From contig DATLUC010000053.1 in the NCBI GenBank assembly GCA_035533335.1, positions 1 to 42,482 on the forward strand: a stretch of DNA of 42,482 bases, given 5' to 3'. The DNA comes from DATKSS01 sp035533335. GTDB lineage: Bacteria; Chloroflexota; Dormibacteria; Dormibacterales; Dormibacteraceae. The notes under the pieces are model-generated. The model was not told the DNA's origin, ran no database searches, and saw only the letters and a list, made by a program, of their open reading frames with translations. Made by a program: the position numbers and the translations under genes. Numbering within the stretch: the first letter of the stretch is position 1; every line of letters begins with the position of its first letter. Below are positions 32,259 to 40,473 of the stretch, piece after piece.

Positions 32259-33461
32259 TCAGCGTGCGTCCGTGGCCGCGCGCAACGGCTCGGGCTTGAT
32301 GCTGTAGCGCTCCATCTCGTCTTCGCGCGGCAGGAACCACGCGATGGCGAGGGTCGCGATGACGAGGATCACGTGAGTCATCAGCGACTTCTGCAAGCCG
32401 ATCGCGTCGGCGATCGCGCCGTTGATGGGGATCCCGATCGCGCCAGTCACGAAGCCGAGGCCCATCACCAGGCCCGACGCGAGACCGGCGCGCGCGGACA
32501 TCAGCTGCTGCGCCATCAACAGCATGAGCGGGGCGGTGGAAGCGGCCAGCAGACCGATGAGGATCGCGCTCGCAAAAGCCCACGGCCCGGGATAGACCGT
32601 GTACAGAAGGATCGCGGGGATGCTCAGGACCAGGGTCACGAGGATCACCGTGCGCCGGCCGTACCGATCCGCCAGCGTCCCACATCCAACCGTGCCGACC
32701 GCGCTCGCGAGGACCAGGGTCGTGGCGAGCGGACCGTAGAAAGCCGGCCCGTAGCCGAGCTCCTTGTACCAGGTGGGCGTGAAGGCCTGGAAGACGTTGA
32801 CGGTCCAGCTGCGCGACATCATCACTCCGATGACCATCGCCAGGGCGAAGACAGGGACGCCGGAGGGGGCTGAGACGGCCGTGCGCACGCCCGCTGCGGC
32901 GGAACGCACCGGGCCGCCCATCCGCCACAGGAGGTACCCGCCGGTCACGACGCCTGGGACGACGAGGAGGCCGGTGCCGTGGATCCCGAAGGTGCCGAAG
33001 ACGAAGATCCCGATCAGCGGTCCAAGGGCGACGCCGACAGTCCCCGCCGTGACGTAGATGGACATGCCGGCACTGCGGCGCCAGGCCGGCAGCAGCGCGC
33101 GCACGTCGAGCGCGCCCAATGGGTGGAAGGCGCCCGAGCCGAAGCCGGAGAGGAACGCCAGTCCCAGCAACAGCGGGAAGCTGTTGACGAAACCGACCAG
33201 GGCGAAGGTCAGCGCGGTCCAGCAGAGGGCAAGGCCGGTCAAGCGAGTGCCGAAGCGATCGGCCAGCAAGCCGAACAACGGCTGTGATGCGGCCGCCATC
33301 CCGCTGTACGCCAGGCTGACGAGGCCGACCGTCGCCAGGCTCAGGCTGAACCTACCGATGAGCACCGGATACAGCACGGGGATGACGCCCACGTAGCTGT
33401 CGACTGTCAGGTGCCCCAGCATCAGGTTCAGCAGCTTGCCGTTGCGGAGGAACTCCTTCAC
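32259..33461 (-). CDS. MFS transporter, fosmidomycin-resistance (Fsr)-like
   Basis: 400 residues with 12 predicted helices. The N-terminal LGHLTVDSYVGVIPVLYPVL and GSGAFHPLGA are typical of the fosmidomycin-resistance efflux branch; GLLADRFGTRLTGL and GTLADRYGRRTVIL are the paired motif-A loops of the two halves. GTG 33461 has GAGG 4 nt upstream. It diverges from the ornithine cyclodeaminase homologue across about 20 bp. The native substrate is unknown; resistance is a property of relatives only. Confidence 0.9.
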   Translation of the reverse strand: MKEFLRNGKLLNLMLGHLTVDSYVGVIPVLYPVLIGRFSLSLATVGLVSLAYSGMAAASQPLFGLLADRFGTRLTGLALCWTALTFALVGFVNSFPLLLGLAFLSGFGSGAFHPLGALDVRALLPAWRRSAGMSIYVTAGTVGVALGPLIGIFVFGTFGIHGTGLLVVPGVVTGGYLLWRMGGPVRSAAAGVRTAVSAPSGVPVFALAMVIGVMMSRSWTVNVFQAFTPTWYKELGYGPAFYGPLATTLVLASAVGTVGCGTLADRYGRRTVILVTLVLSIPAILLYTVYPGPWAFASAILIGLLAASTAPLMLLMAQQLMSARAGLASGLVMGLGFVTGAIGIPINGAIADAIGLQKSLMTHVILVIATLAIAWFLPREDEMERYSIKPEPLRAATDAR

Positions 33462-33468
33462 TTGCCTC

Positions 33469-33474
33469 TATGAT
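33469..33474 (+). promoter_or_regulatory. Leaderless -10 box for ornithine cyclodeaminase homologue
   Basis: TATGAT lies 7 nt before GTG 33482. It contains the ATG at 33470 that would otherwise look like the start, so that ATG is probably promoter, not coding. Confidence 0.55.
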
Positions 33475-33481
33475 CGCCGCC

Positions 33482-34432
33482 GTGGGCGAGCTCCTGTACC
33501 TGAGCCGGGCGGAGGTCGAACGTCTCCTCGATGTCGACGCGATGCTCGAGGCCCTGGGCAAGGCGCTGGTGCTGTTCTCCTCCGGCGTCACCTCGGTGCC
33601 GCCGCGGGCGGGCGCTCGCGTCGGCGAGCGGGGTATCCTCGGCGCCATGCCGGGCTACGTGCCTGGCGTCGCGCTCGAGGTCAAGCTCGTCTCCGTATTC
33701 CCCGCCAACCACGACGCCGGGCTTCCCTCACACCAGGGCTTGATCGCGGTTTTCGACGAGGCCACGGGCGCGCCCCTGGCGGTGATGGACGGGACTTACA
33801 TCACCGCCATCCGCACCGGCGGCACGGCCGCGGTCGCGGCCCGGGCGCTGGCGCGCGAGGACTCATCGGTACTCGCGATTCTCGGTGCGGGCGTGCAGGG
33901 GTGGTCCCACCTCGAGACGTTCCCGAGGATCCGAGACTTCAAAGAGATTCGCATCGCGTCGCGCAACGCGGACCACGCGGCGGCGCTGGCCGCGCGCCAC
34001 CCCCGCGCGCACGTTTCGAGCTCGTTCGAAGAGGCCACGAGAGGCGCAGACGTGGTGGCCTGTTGCACCGACGCGCGTACGCCGGTCATCCGGCGCGAGT
34101 GGTTGAAAACGGGCGCCCACGTCAGCTCGGTGGGCGGCACGTGGGGGCCGGAGGTCGACGCGCAGACCATCGCCGCGAGCAGCATTTTCGTGGAGTGGCG
34201 CGGCTCCGCGAGCACTCCGCCGCCGGCGGGCGCAGTCGAGCTGCAGGAAATCGACCCCGGGTCGATCACGGAGGTCGGCGAGGTCCTGGCCGGCACGCGG
34301 CCTGGAAGGCGCACCGAGGACGAGATCACCCTCTACAAGTCGACCGGGCACGCGGTCGAGGACGCCGCCACCGCGCGCCTCGTCTACGACCGGGCGATCG
34401 CCGAAGGCGCAGGGGTCTGGCTCGCCCTCTAG
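33482..34432 (+). CDS. Ornithine cyclodeaminase/mu-crystallin family protein
   Basis: 316 residues. NAD-binding ILGAGVQGWSHLET (GxGxxG), substrate-site EVKLVSVFPAN lysine and the catalytic-Asp-equivalent in STGHAVEDAATARLVYD are present. Family members deaminate ornithine to proline or reduce cyclic imines, or act as alanine dehydrogenases. GTG 33482 was chosen over ATG 33470 since TATGAT lies 7 nt before it and the family N-terminus (LLYLSRAEVERLL) begins there. A proline dehydrogenase gene is 4 kb away, but no shared operon is seen. The 3' end shares a CTAG with the convergent phosphoesterase gene. Confidence 0.88.
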   Translation: MGELLYLSRAEVERLLDVDAMLEALGKALVLFSSGVTSVPPRAGARVGERGILGAMPGYVPGVALEVKLVSVFPANHDAGLPSHQGLIAVFDEATGAPLAVMDGTYITAIRTGGTAAVAARALAREDSSVLAILGAGVQGWSHLETFPRIRDFKEIRIASRNADHAAALAARHPRAHVSSSFEEATRGADVVACCTDARTPVIRREWLKTGAHVSSVGGTWGPEVDAQTIAASSIFVEWRGSASTPPPAGAVELQEIDPGSITEVGEVLAGTRPGRRTEDEITLYKSTGHAVEDAATARLVYDRAIAEGAGVWLAL

Positions 34433-35070
34433 ACCTCGATAAGGCGGGAGGGCACCGTGTTGATGATGCGGGTCGAGCCGATGGAGCGCTCGGGCTGGCT
34501 TCGACCGTAGGGGTGGACGTGCCCGTGGACCGCGACGAGCGGGCCGAAGGTGCGGATCACGCGCTCGAAGGCCACAAAACCGGCGTGGGCGGCGTCCTGG
34601 GCGGAGGCGATTCCGAATGGCGGCGCGTGCGTGACGAGGATGTCCAGGCGGCGGCGGCCCTGGGGGACCCTCTTCAGGCGAACCCGCAGCTCCAGGTTCA
34701 GTGCCCGCCTGCGCATCTCGCCCTGCGTGTACTGGTTGACGCCGCGCCTATAGCGCACGCAGCCGCCCAGCCCTGCAATGTGCATGCCGGCAGCCTCGAT
34801 CACGCGGCCGTCGATGCTCTCGCAGCCTCGCGGCCCCGCCACGGGCTCTTCCACCTGGAGCGGAACCCAGGTCGGGTCGGCCGGTTTCAGGCTGGGGTCG
34901 TGGTTCCCCGGCACATAGAGAAGGGGCACGTCCAGGGCGCTGACGAGATACTCCAGGTAATCGAATGGCAGGTCGCCGCAGGAAAGGATGATGTCGGGCC
35001 TGAGGGCGGACAGCTTGTCCCCCTCAATGGTCTCGTCGACCTCGTCGGCGACCACCAGGATTCGGGTCAA
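34429..35070 (-). CDS. Calcineurin-like metallophosphoesterase
   Basis: 213 residues. GDLPFDYLEYLV (GD), GNHDPSLKP (GNHD), LVTHAPPFG and VHGHVHPYGR (GHxH) are the metal-binding motifs; the first Asp-x-His motif is altered to VADEVDE, where a His is normally present, a feature seen in some YfcE-like relatives. The substrate may be a phosphodiester or protein phosphate. TTG 35070 is the only usable start: the frame is open upstream for about 27 codons without ATG or GTG. Lies 43 bp after the DUF3052-like gene on the same strand. Confidence 0.85.
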   Translation of the reverse strand: MTRILVVADEVDETIEGDKLSALRPDIILSCGDLPFDYLEYLVSALDVPLLYVPGNHDPSLKPADPTWVPLQVEEPVAGPRGCESIDGRVIEAAGMHIAGLGGCVRYRRGVNQYTQGEMRRRALNLELRVRLKRVPQGRRRLDILVTHAPPFGIASAQDAAHAGFVAFERVIRTFGPLVAVHGHVHPYGRSQPERSIGSTRIINTVPSRLIEV

Positions 35071-35113
35071 ACGCCGACCGGACCGCGCGCTTCGACGTGA
35101 CGCTCCTGGATCG

Positions 35114-35572
35114 TCAGGCTCGCTTGAAGCGCAAAGCCGTCCACTGATCGTCTATCGATACGAAAGCGACTGGTTTGTAACCGGTCTCCGACGTTACCTC
35201 GCCGAGCACCTCACGCCGCATCCACCAGGGTGTCGGGGAGAGATCCGTGGCGCCGCCGGTCTTGCCGGTCTTGGGGTAGGTGATCCACAAAAGGCCGTTG
35301 GGCTTGAGGGCCCCCACCGCTTCGCGCCCGAAGCGGCGCAGCTCTTCGACGTCGCCGACAAAAAGCTGGACCACGTCGTAGGTTTCCTGCGGCTCGAGGG
35401 CCGTGCGTACGTGGGCCGGCCCAGGTCGCAGCCGGGCCACGTACCCTTCGGGGGCGTTCAAGACGACGACTTTGTGGTCAAGCGCGAGCCGCAGCTTCTT
35501 CGCCACCGGGCTGAAGCCGGATGGCTCAGGGCCGAGGACAGGCAGGGATCGCTGCGAGTCCAGGTGACCCAT
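35114..35572 (-). CDS. DUF3052-like protein
   Basis: 152 residues. KLRLALDHKVVVLNAPEGY, YDVVQLFVGDVEEL, LKPNGLLWITYPK and the closing FVSIDDQWTALRFKRA follow the pattern of DUF3052-type proteins (a Rossmann-like fold resembling a methyltransferase without an intact SAM motif). It is probably soluble and has no known activity. TATTGT lies 8 nt before the ATG, so a leaderless transcript continuing into the phosphoesterase gene is likely. Confidence 0.7.
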   Translation of the reverse strand: MGHLDSQRSLPVLGPEPSGFSPVAKKLRLALDHKVVVLNAPEGYVARLRPGPAHVRTALEPQETYDVVQLFVGDVEELRRFGREAVGALKPNGLLWITYPKTGKTGGATDLSPTPWWMRREVLGEVTSETGYKPVAFVSIDDQWTALRFKRA

Positions 35573-35580
35573 CGTTGCTC

Positions 35581-35586
35581 ACAATA
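35581..35586 (-). promoter_or_regulatory. Leaderless -10 box for DUF3052-like gene
   Basis: TATTGT, TANNNT type, 8 nt before ATG 35572; no RBS in between. Confidence 0.4.
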
Positions 35587-35625
35587 GCGGCGGAATCGCG
35601 CGTTGACTGCCGATGCACAAGGTCA

Positions 35626-36144
35626 TCAGGTTCCGGTCAGGGTGGGCTTGCCGCCGGCCTTCACCTCGAGGTCGGCCCACATGCCGCTTGCCTCGTTGCC
35701 GCCGACCAGTGAGGCGATGCGAAAGCTGCCCGTCTGGGTCGGCTGGAACTCGAAGCTGGCGGACTGGCCCGGGTCCAGCCCGCGTCGCGGGTTGGGCGTC
35801 GACCACTGCGGGTCGACGGGCGCAGAGTCCTGCCCGCCCTTGACCACCGAGCACGAGTTCGGCACGGTGCCATGGTTCTCGCACTGGACCGTCACGCTCC
35901 AGCCGACCGGGACCGTGAGCACGAGCGCGCCGTTCCCATAGCCGTTGTAGTTGAACTGGTAGTCACCCGCGGGATATCCCGCGACGAGGACCACGACCAC
36001 CGACTGGTCCGTGTAGTTCACCTGGATGTAGTGGGACAGGTCAGGCGGATTGCCTGACCCGGTCCCCATCACCGGGTCGCAGGCCGCCACACATAGAAGG
36101 AAGGCCGCAGGCGCGACGAGGCGTACGGCCCGTCCCGGGTTCAC
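35626..36144 (-). CDS. Sulfocyanin-like cupredoxin lipoprotein lacking copper ligands
   Basis: 172 residues. A signal peptide ends in the lipobox LLCVAAC (Cys22). GYPAGDYQFNYNGYGNGALVL and VPVGWSVTV (residues 57-86) match the strand pattern of sulfocyanins. The expected ligand sites align without gaps but are substituted: the first His is Asn96 (VPNSCSVV for a PH-type loop), the Cys is Ser145 and the second His is Asn150 in ASLVGGNEASGMW; only Met155 remains. It is therefore probably a membrane-attached, copper-free cupredoxin fold. GTG 36144 is 18 bp from the divergent small membrane-protein gene. Homology is by pattern and needs a profile search. Confidence 0.72.
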   Translation of the reverse strand: MNPGRAVRLVAPAAFLLCVAACDPVMGTGSGNPPDLSHYIQVNYTDQSVVVVLVAGYPAGDYQFNYNGYGNGALVLTVPVGWSVTVQCENHGTVPNSCSVVKGGQDSAPVDPQWSTPNPRRGLDPGQSASFEFQPTQTGSFRIASLVGGNEASGMWADLEVKAGGKPTLTGT

Positions 36145-36148
36145 GGCA

Positions 36149-36154
36149 TATCAT
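36149..36154 (+). promoter_or_regulatory. Leaderless -10 box in 18-bp divergent gap
   Basis: TATCAT lies 8 nt before ATG 36163. On the other strand the overlapping GATGAT lies 5 nt before GTG 36144, so the gap may drive both genes. Confidence 0.4.
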
Positions 36155-36162
36155 CCGGATCG

Positions 36163-36420
36163 ATGGGGACTCCGCGCGAAGGCCAATCGCAAAAGGAAAG
36201 GCCGCCACCGCCGCTCGTCCTTTGGTGGGAAAGGCTGGAGACCTGGAGGCAGCTCGCGCTGTCGTTTCCGGTGTTCGCCGTACTCATGCTGTTGATCAAT
36301 ATCGGGCCATTCAACCAGCCGCTGCTCCGCTCGATCTTCTACGGCGTGTTCGAGGGCGCCGTGTTCAGCGGCCTGCTCGCGGTCGCGACCGCCACCGAAC
36401 GAGGCCGGCGCGCCTCGTGA
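36163..36420 (+). CDS. Small single-pass or two-pass membrane protein
   Basis: 85 residues. A charged, Pro-rich N-terminus (1-18) is followed by two hydrophobic stretches (about 30-48 and 56-77) separated by a short loop, with a positive C-terminus. No domain is recognised. Its TGA overlaps the GTG of the next lipoprotein gene (GTGA), so the two are probably co-translated. It diverges from the cupredoxin-like lipoprotein gene; the three may form one envelope unit. Confidence 0.65.
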   Translation: MGTPREGQSQKERPPPPLVLWWERLETWRQLALSFPVFAVLMLLINIGPFNQPLLRSIFYGVFEGAVFSGLLAVATATERGRRAS

Positions 36421-36902
36421 GAAGGGCCACACCTTTCGCGCTCGCGACGGTCGTCGCTTGCGTGATGGCCGCAGGCTGCTCGTCGGGACCGCCCAAGTTC
36501 AGCCTCGACAACGAGACCGTGGACGCCACGTTCGCCTGTCCGTCGGGTTCCGACAACACGACGTACCCGCTGCACGCAACCCTGGATGCGCATAACCCCA
36601 CATCCTCTTCGGTCACGATCCAATCGGTCACCGCTCAATTGAAGCTCGCGGCGACCAAAGGGCCGTGGCTCGAGAAGATCGGCGCCACGTACGACGCGGG
36701 GAGCGCCACCTTCGATCCAGCCAGCGTGGCCGCCGGGGCGAATACGACGATCAAGGTCACCGTCACGAGCGCATGCACGAGCGATAAATCGATCATCGCC
36801 CCGCTGAGCTACGGGGAGTACGTGGTGGACCTACACGTCACCACGTCGTCAGGCAGCTACATCGTGGCGAGCAAGAACCGCCACCGTATCGTCGCGACCT
36901 GA
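36417..36902 (+). CDS. Putative lipoprotein of unknown function
   Basis: 161 residues from GTG 36417. RRATPFALATVVACVMAAGC is a signal peptide with lipobox MAAGC (Cys20). The mature part is beta-rich and Thr/Ser-rich (TLDAHNPTSSSVTIQSV, ANTTIKVTVTSACTS), reminiscent of an immunoglobulin-like fold, with two Cys (near 37 and 120) that could form a disulphide. The open frame extends upstream over the small membrane protein in another frame, which is not used. No family recognised. Confidence 0.7.
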   Translation: MRRATPFALATVVACVMAAGCSSGPPKFSLDNETVDATFACPSGSDNTTYPLHATLDAHNPTSSSVTIQSVTAQLKLAATKGPWLEKIGATYDAGSATFDPASVAAGANTTIKVTVTSACTSDKSIIAPLSYGEYVVDLHVTTSSGSYIVASKNRHRIVAT

Positions 36903-36916
36903 CCGGCGCCGCGTTT

Positions 36917-37975
36917 TTACGGACTACGCAGGATGGCCATAGCCCTGGTGGCCGCCGCCATCCAGGCCGGGTCCGCCAGCCAGGTCTCGACTCCCCACAT
37001 CAACACCACCTGCAGGTGCTCCTGCCGGTACCCGGCCGCGCTGGTGAGGAGGTCGTCCTCGGTGAACTTTCCCGACAGGTCCGCCCAGGGTTGCGCCTGC
37101 ATCTCCGAGATCCAGACGTCCTTGCCCATGGAGTTGGCGCGTGAGATCCAGAAGGCGAGCGACTGCTCCTTCCAGGCCTCGCGCAGGTCCGTGCCCGTGA
37201 AGCGCAGTGGCGTCGAGGGGCCATCGATGTACATGTCCAGGCCAAGCGCGTCGCCGGCCTGCAGCACCTCCTCGGGGTGACCGCTCGGGTAGCCGCCGAG
37301 GACCTGCAGCACGGGCTTGGCGTAGACCTGCAGCATGTCTACGGCGACGTTCCACCCGTCGAACGTCGTCGTCATCGCCTCGTGGCCCGGATCGAGGCGA
37401 CGGACCTCGCCCATCTCCCAGGAGAGCTGAGCGACCTTGATCTGGTCGTCGCCTGTCGAAGCGTTGCCGACGTAGTCAAGAGGCTCGTTCTCCACCTGCC
37501 ATGCGTACAGCAGCGGCGAATCGCGATACCTGGTGATGCTCGTGTCGAAGTAAGCGCGATATGCCGGAGCGGCTTGCATGTTGTTCAAGAAAGGCTGCCA
37601 GCGAGGCCGCGCCCAGCCCGGCTCGTGCAGCTCCGGATAAAGAAAGTTGCGCGCGCCGACCGTGAGCACCACGCGGGTCGGGTTGACGGCCAACTCGTTG
37701 TGCCGGGCCACCACGGCCAGCAGTCCGTCGATCTCGGAAAAATCCAGCTGGTCGGGCGTGGGCTCGACCGACTCCCAGTAGATCGGCAGGCGCACCAGGT
37801 CCGGGTTGGTGTCGGCGAGCAGCAGACCCAGGTCCGCCCGCGGGTCATGGTGAGCCGATTCTGAGAGCAGCGGGCTGAAGCTGAACCCCGCGAGCGGAGC
37901 AGGAGGCAACGGCCGCGGCCAGGCCTCGCTGCCGAGCAGTAGCGCGACGCCCACCAGCACCATGAGCCTCCTCAC
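36917..37975 (-). CDS. Secreted glycoside-hydrolase-like TIM-barrel protein (clan GH-A)
   Basis: 352 residues. A signal peptide (MRRLMVLVGVALLLG) precedes a barrel with RLPIYWESVEP, then WQVENEPLD where Glu164 would be the acid/base catalyst, and WISEMQAQPW where Glu291 would be the nucleophile. Both catalytic glutamates are in the spacing expected for GH5/GH42-like clan-A enzymes, so a beta-glycan substrate is plausible. GTG 37975 gives a normal Arg-rich n-region; ATG 37963 would remove it. It converges with the lipoprotein gene (14 bp). The family number cannot be fixed by eye. Confidence 0.78.
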   Translation of the reverse strand: MRRLMVLVGVALLLGSEAWPRPLPPAPLAGFSFSPLLSESAHHDPRADLGLLLADTNPDLVRLPIYWESVEPTPDQLDFSEIDGLLAVVARHNELAVNPTRVVLTVGARNFLYPELHEPGWARPRWQPFLNNMQAAPAYRAYFDTSITRYRDSPLLYAWQVENEPLDYVGNASTGDDQIKVAQLSWEMGEVRRLDPGHEAMTTTFDGWNVAVDMLQVYAKPVLQVLGGYPSGHPEEVLQAGDALGLDMYIDGPSTPLRFTGTDLREAWKEQSLAFWISRANSMGKDVWISEMQAQPWADLSGKFTEDDLLTSAAGYRQEHLQVVLMWGVETWLADPAWMAAATRAMAILRSP

Positions 37976-38522
37976 GACTGGATCGGCTCACCGGTCGCGC
38001 GACGATTCGAAAGCTCCGGACCAATCATTCCGAGTTCGCGTCGCCCGCTACGACCGCGCCAGCATGGCGGTGTCAAACCAATCGTCCGCTTGAGCGGAGT
38101 CGGTGTAATGGTGGCGCATCCGGTCATCAACGATTTCCTTCCCTCCGATGCAGGCGGCACAGGCGTCCCATGTGCGCGCTACATCAGCATGTTCGCTCGC
38201 AATTCGATCACCCGCGAGGCGAACGCGCTCGGTGCGGAGCAGCCGCTGCCGCTCACGATCAAGGCACAAGCGTCGCACATGTACCGCATTTCATTTTGCC
38301 TTTCGACCAGACACGGCAACTTCACAGCGTTCTCTCATCGGCGGCTGACCAGCCCGGCCCAGCCTTGATCGCGAGGCTCGCGTAGAGCGAATTCAAGCAG
38401 GAGGCCACCGATTGAATGCCATGCGTAAAGACAGTTGCGGCGACATTCATCGAGAGGCGTTGCTCGTCGGAGCGGGTCACCGCGTCGAGCTTCTCTCCCC
38501 GTGGGAGCGGAGCTCGCAGACT
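37976..38522. other. 547-bp stretch without a convincing gene
   Basis: This is the longest non-coding stretch in the window. It holds no tRNA, no clear terminator and no tandem repeat. Only small frames occur, and none combines a start signal with a known domain. A Cys-rich minus-strand frame (38048-38278) is listed separately as a doubtful remnant. Confidence 0.6.
38048..38278 (-). pseudogene. Possible remnant of a small CxxC protein
   Basis: The 76-codon frame ends in TWDACAACIGGKEIVDDRMRHHY, resembling the W-x-A-C-x-x-C half of small zinc-binding-like proteins. Just upstream, another minus-strand frame reads MRYMCDACALIVSG, which could be the CxxC first half of the same protein. The two halves being in different frames suggests a frameshifted, decaying gene. 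The resemblance is weak and the call tentative. Confidence 0.25.
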
Positions 38523-39434
38523 CTAGGGAAGCATCTGACGGGCTACGAACAGCACGTTGGCGGGGCGCTCAGCGAGGCGGCGCAGGTACCACGCGTACCA
38601 GGCGTCACCATAAGCGATCAGGTCCTTCACCGCGAAGCCCTCCTGCGCGAGCCTGACCAGCTCACCGGTCCGGATCCCGTAGAGCATGTTCACCTCGATT
38701 TGCGACCTATCCATACCTGTGGCCTCGGCAAAGCGCCACACGCGGGCGACGAGGTCGACGTCGTGCGTCCCGAGGACCAGTCGCAGCTTCTTTCGCTTGA
38801 GTTCGTGGAGCAGCATCACGCAAAGGGCGAGGTAGTTGGCGTCGACGTCTCGCTTGGCTGTGAACGCGATGGACGGCGGTTCGGCATAAGCGCCCTTGAC
38901 AAGCCTGATGGCCGGCTTGAGCGTGAGCAGCTTGGCGACGTCACTGACGGTCCGGTGCAGGTACGCCTGAAGACAGACGCCGGTGTTGGGGTGCTCGGCA
39001 TGGACGCGCGTGTACAGGTCGAGGGTCGTGTCGGTGTATGAGCTGCCTTCCATGTCGACCCAGAGAAAGGACCTGGCCTTGGCGGCGGCCGTGGCCAGTC
39101 GCTGCAAATTCACAAAGGCCTGCTTGGCGTCGATATCGAGCCCGAGCTGCGTCGGCTTGACCGATATCTCGGCGCCGACCCCTGTCGAGGCGGCGAGCAC
39201 CTCTTCGTAATGCTCGACAACGGTGTTGGCCTCCTCCAGGTCCTTCACGTTTTCGCCGAGCCGGGTAAATACCGAACCGACGCCCTGGGCCTTCAAGTCG
39301 ACCGCAGCAGTCAGCGCACTCTCGAACCCCTCACCGGGAAGGAAACGCCTCACGGCGCGGCGCGCGAAACCCCAGCGCGGCACATGTGCCGCCAGCCAGC
39401 GGTTCTGCGCGCACCACAGCAAGACCTGTCGCAT
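38523..39434 (-). CDS. Proline dehydrogenase
   Basis: 303 residues, a monofunctional FAD-dependent ProDH that oxidises proline to pyrroline-5-carboxylate. VKPTQLGLDID, FLWVDMEGSSYTDTTLDLY, QAYLHRTVSD, RLVKGAYAEP and GTHDVDLVARV line the barrel, and YGDAWYAWYLRRLAERPANV is the hallmark substrate-binding C-terminal helix. ATG 39434 was preferred to TTG 39455 because a TATGGT box overlaps the intervening codons 9 nt upstream. No P5C dehydrogenase gene is adjacent, so the second step is encoded elsewhere. Confidence 0.92.
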   Translation of the reverse strand: MRQVLLWCAQNRWLAAHVPRWGFARRAVRRFLPGEGFESALTAAVDLKAQGVGSVFTRLGENVKDLEEANTVVEHYEEVLAASTGVGAEISVKPTQLGLDIDAKQAFVNLQRLATAAAKARSFLWVDMEGSSYTDTTLDLYTRVHAEHPNTGVCLQAYLHRTVSDVAKLLTLKPAIRLVKGAYAEPPSIAFTAKRDVDANYLALCVMLLHELKRKKLRLVLGTHDVDLVARVWRFAEATGMDRSQIEVNMLYGIRTGELVRLAQEGFAVKDLIAYGDAWYAWYLRRLAERPANVLFVARQMLP

Positions 39435-39443
39435 CGGCCCCAA

Positions 39444-39449
39444 ACCATA
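39444..39449 (-). promoter_or_regulatory. Possible -10 box for proline dehydrogenase
   Basis: TATGGT, TANNNT type, 9 nt before ATG 39434. The spacing is at the long end, so a leader of a few nucleotides is possible. Confidence 0.3.
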
Positions 39450-39534
39450 AGACAAGCCAATCGCTCGGGCGCTGGCGGGCGGAAGCGTCGCCAGCTCCGC
39501 TCCAAGGTCGGTCTTCTGAGTCGGCTCCGCAGGC

Positions 39535-40446
39535 CTATCTGACCGAGGATTGCTCGGGAGCCGACCCCTTCTTGTCCTGCGGGATCGCCTCGACCTCCTT
39601 CCGATTGTCGAGGGAGTCTCCCCTCGGGCGAGCGATGAGGCCCTCCTTCAGTGGTTCCCCCATCCGGAACCGGTTGTATACAGCGCCCAGCAGCATGAGC
39701 TCGCTCAGCAGGTAGAACCACGTGGCCAGCAGAAAGAAAAGCCCGAACTGGGCGCCATACGTGTTGAACCTGCCCGCGTACCGCGCGTACAAGGGGAAAG
39801 CCAGCGAAAGGACCTCGATCAGGAGGCCGGCCAGCACGGCGCCGGGCAGCACCTGCTGAAGGGTGAACGCGCGATTGGGGACGAAACGGTAAAGGACCAC
39901 GAGCAAGCCGATCATGACAATGGCACCCACGAGCAGGCTCGCGATCCACGCGTATGGCAGGAACCCGGAAACAGAGTTGACCCCCACCGTGACCACGATC
40001 GCCGCGACCAGCAGCAGCATCATCGCGAATCCCATCAGCTTCTGGCGCAACATGTGGCGCTTCTTCGTGACGAAGATCTGGGTGAGCGCGAACTCCATGG
40101 TCGCGAATAGAGCGCTCGCGCTCCAGATGAGGCCGCCGATCGACACGAGGCCCATCCACCCCGCGGACTGCTTGACCCCCTGGATGGCGCTTCTCAGCTC
40201 GGACTGGGCGCTGGCCGGGAACATCTGCACGATGAGGGTCTGGAAGTCTGCCGCGGCGCCCGGGTTGCGAATTATCAAGCCGATGATCGACAGCGCACCC
40301 AGAATCATCGGGAACATCGCCAGGAAGCCGGAAAACGCAAGGGCCGAGGCGTAGTTGCCGGCATGGCTCTCGTCAAACGCCTTCAGGACGCGAAAAGGAA
40401 CCGTCTTTTGCGCGGCCAGAACCGCTTGCATGATGCGGTGTCGCAC
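39535..40446 (-). CDS. YihY/virulence-factor BrkB family membrane protein
   Basis: 303 residues with about six membrane helices. AGNYASALAFSGFLAMFPMILGAL is the N-terminal YihY signature, followed by GLIWSASALFATMEFALTQIF and the C-terminal TYGAQFGLFFLLATWFYLLSELMLLGAVYN. Members are often mislabelled ribonuclease BN; they are membrane proteins of unsettled role. GTG 40446 and ATG 40431 are both possible starts; neither has an RBS or TANNNT box. The 18-bp palindrome at 40474-40491 lies 28 nt upstream and may control it. Confidence 0.92.
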   Translation of the reverse strand: MRHRIMQAVLAAQKTVPFRVLKAFDESHAGNYASALAFSGFLAMFPMILGALSIIGLIIRNPGAAADFQTLIVQMFPASAQSELRSAIQGVKQSAGWMGLVSIGGLIWSASALFATMEFALTQIFVTKKRHMLRQKLMGFAMMLLLVAAIVVTVGVNSVSGFLPYAWIASLLVGAIVMIGLLVVLYRFVPNRAFTLQQVLPGAVLAGLLIEVLSLAFPLYARYAGRFNTYGAQFGLFFLLATWFYLLSELMLLGAVYNRFRMGEPLKEGLIARPRGDSLDNRKEVEAIPQDKKGSAPEQSSVR

Positions 40447-40473
40447 AGCGCCGCTCAGTCGAAGGCCGATGTC

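Noticed and set aside
37976..38522. tRNA or small structured RNA in the large gap
   Set aside because: No T-loop-like GGTTCGAATCC sequence or cloverleaf-sized set of stems was found by eye.
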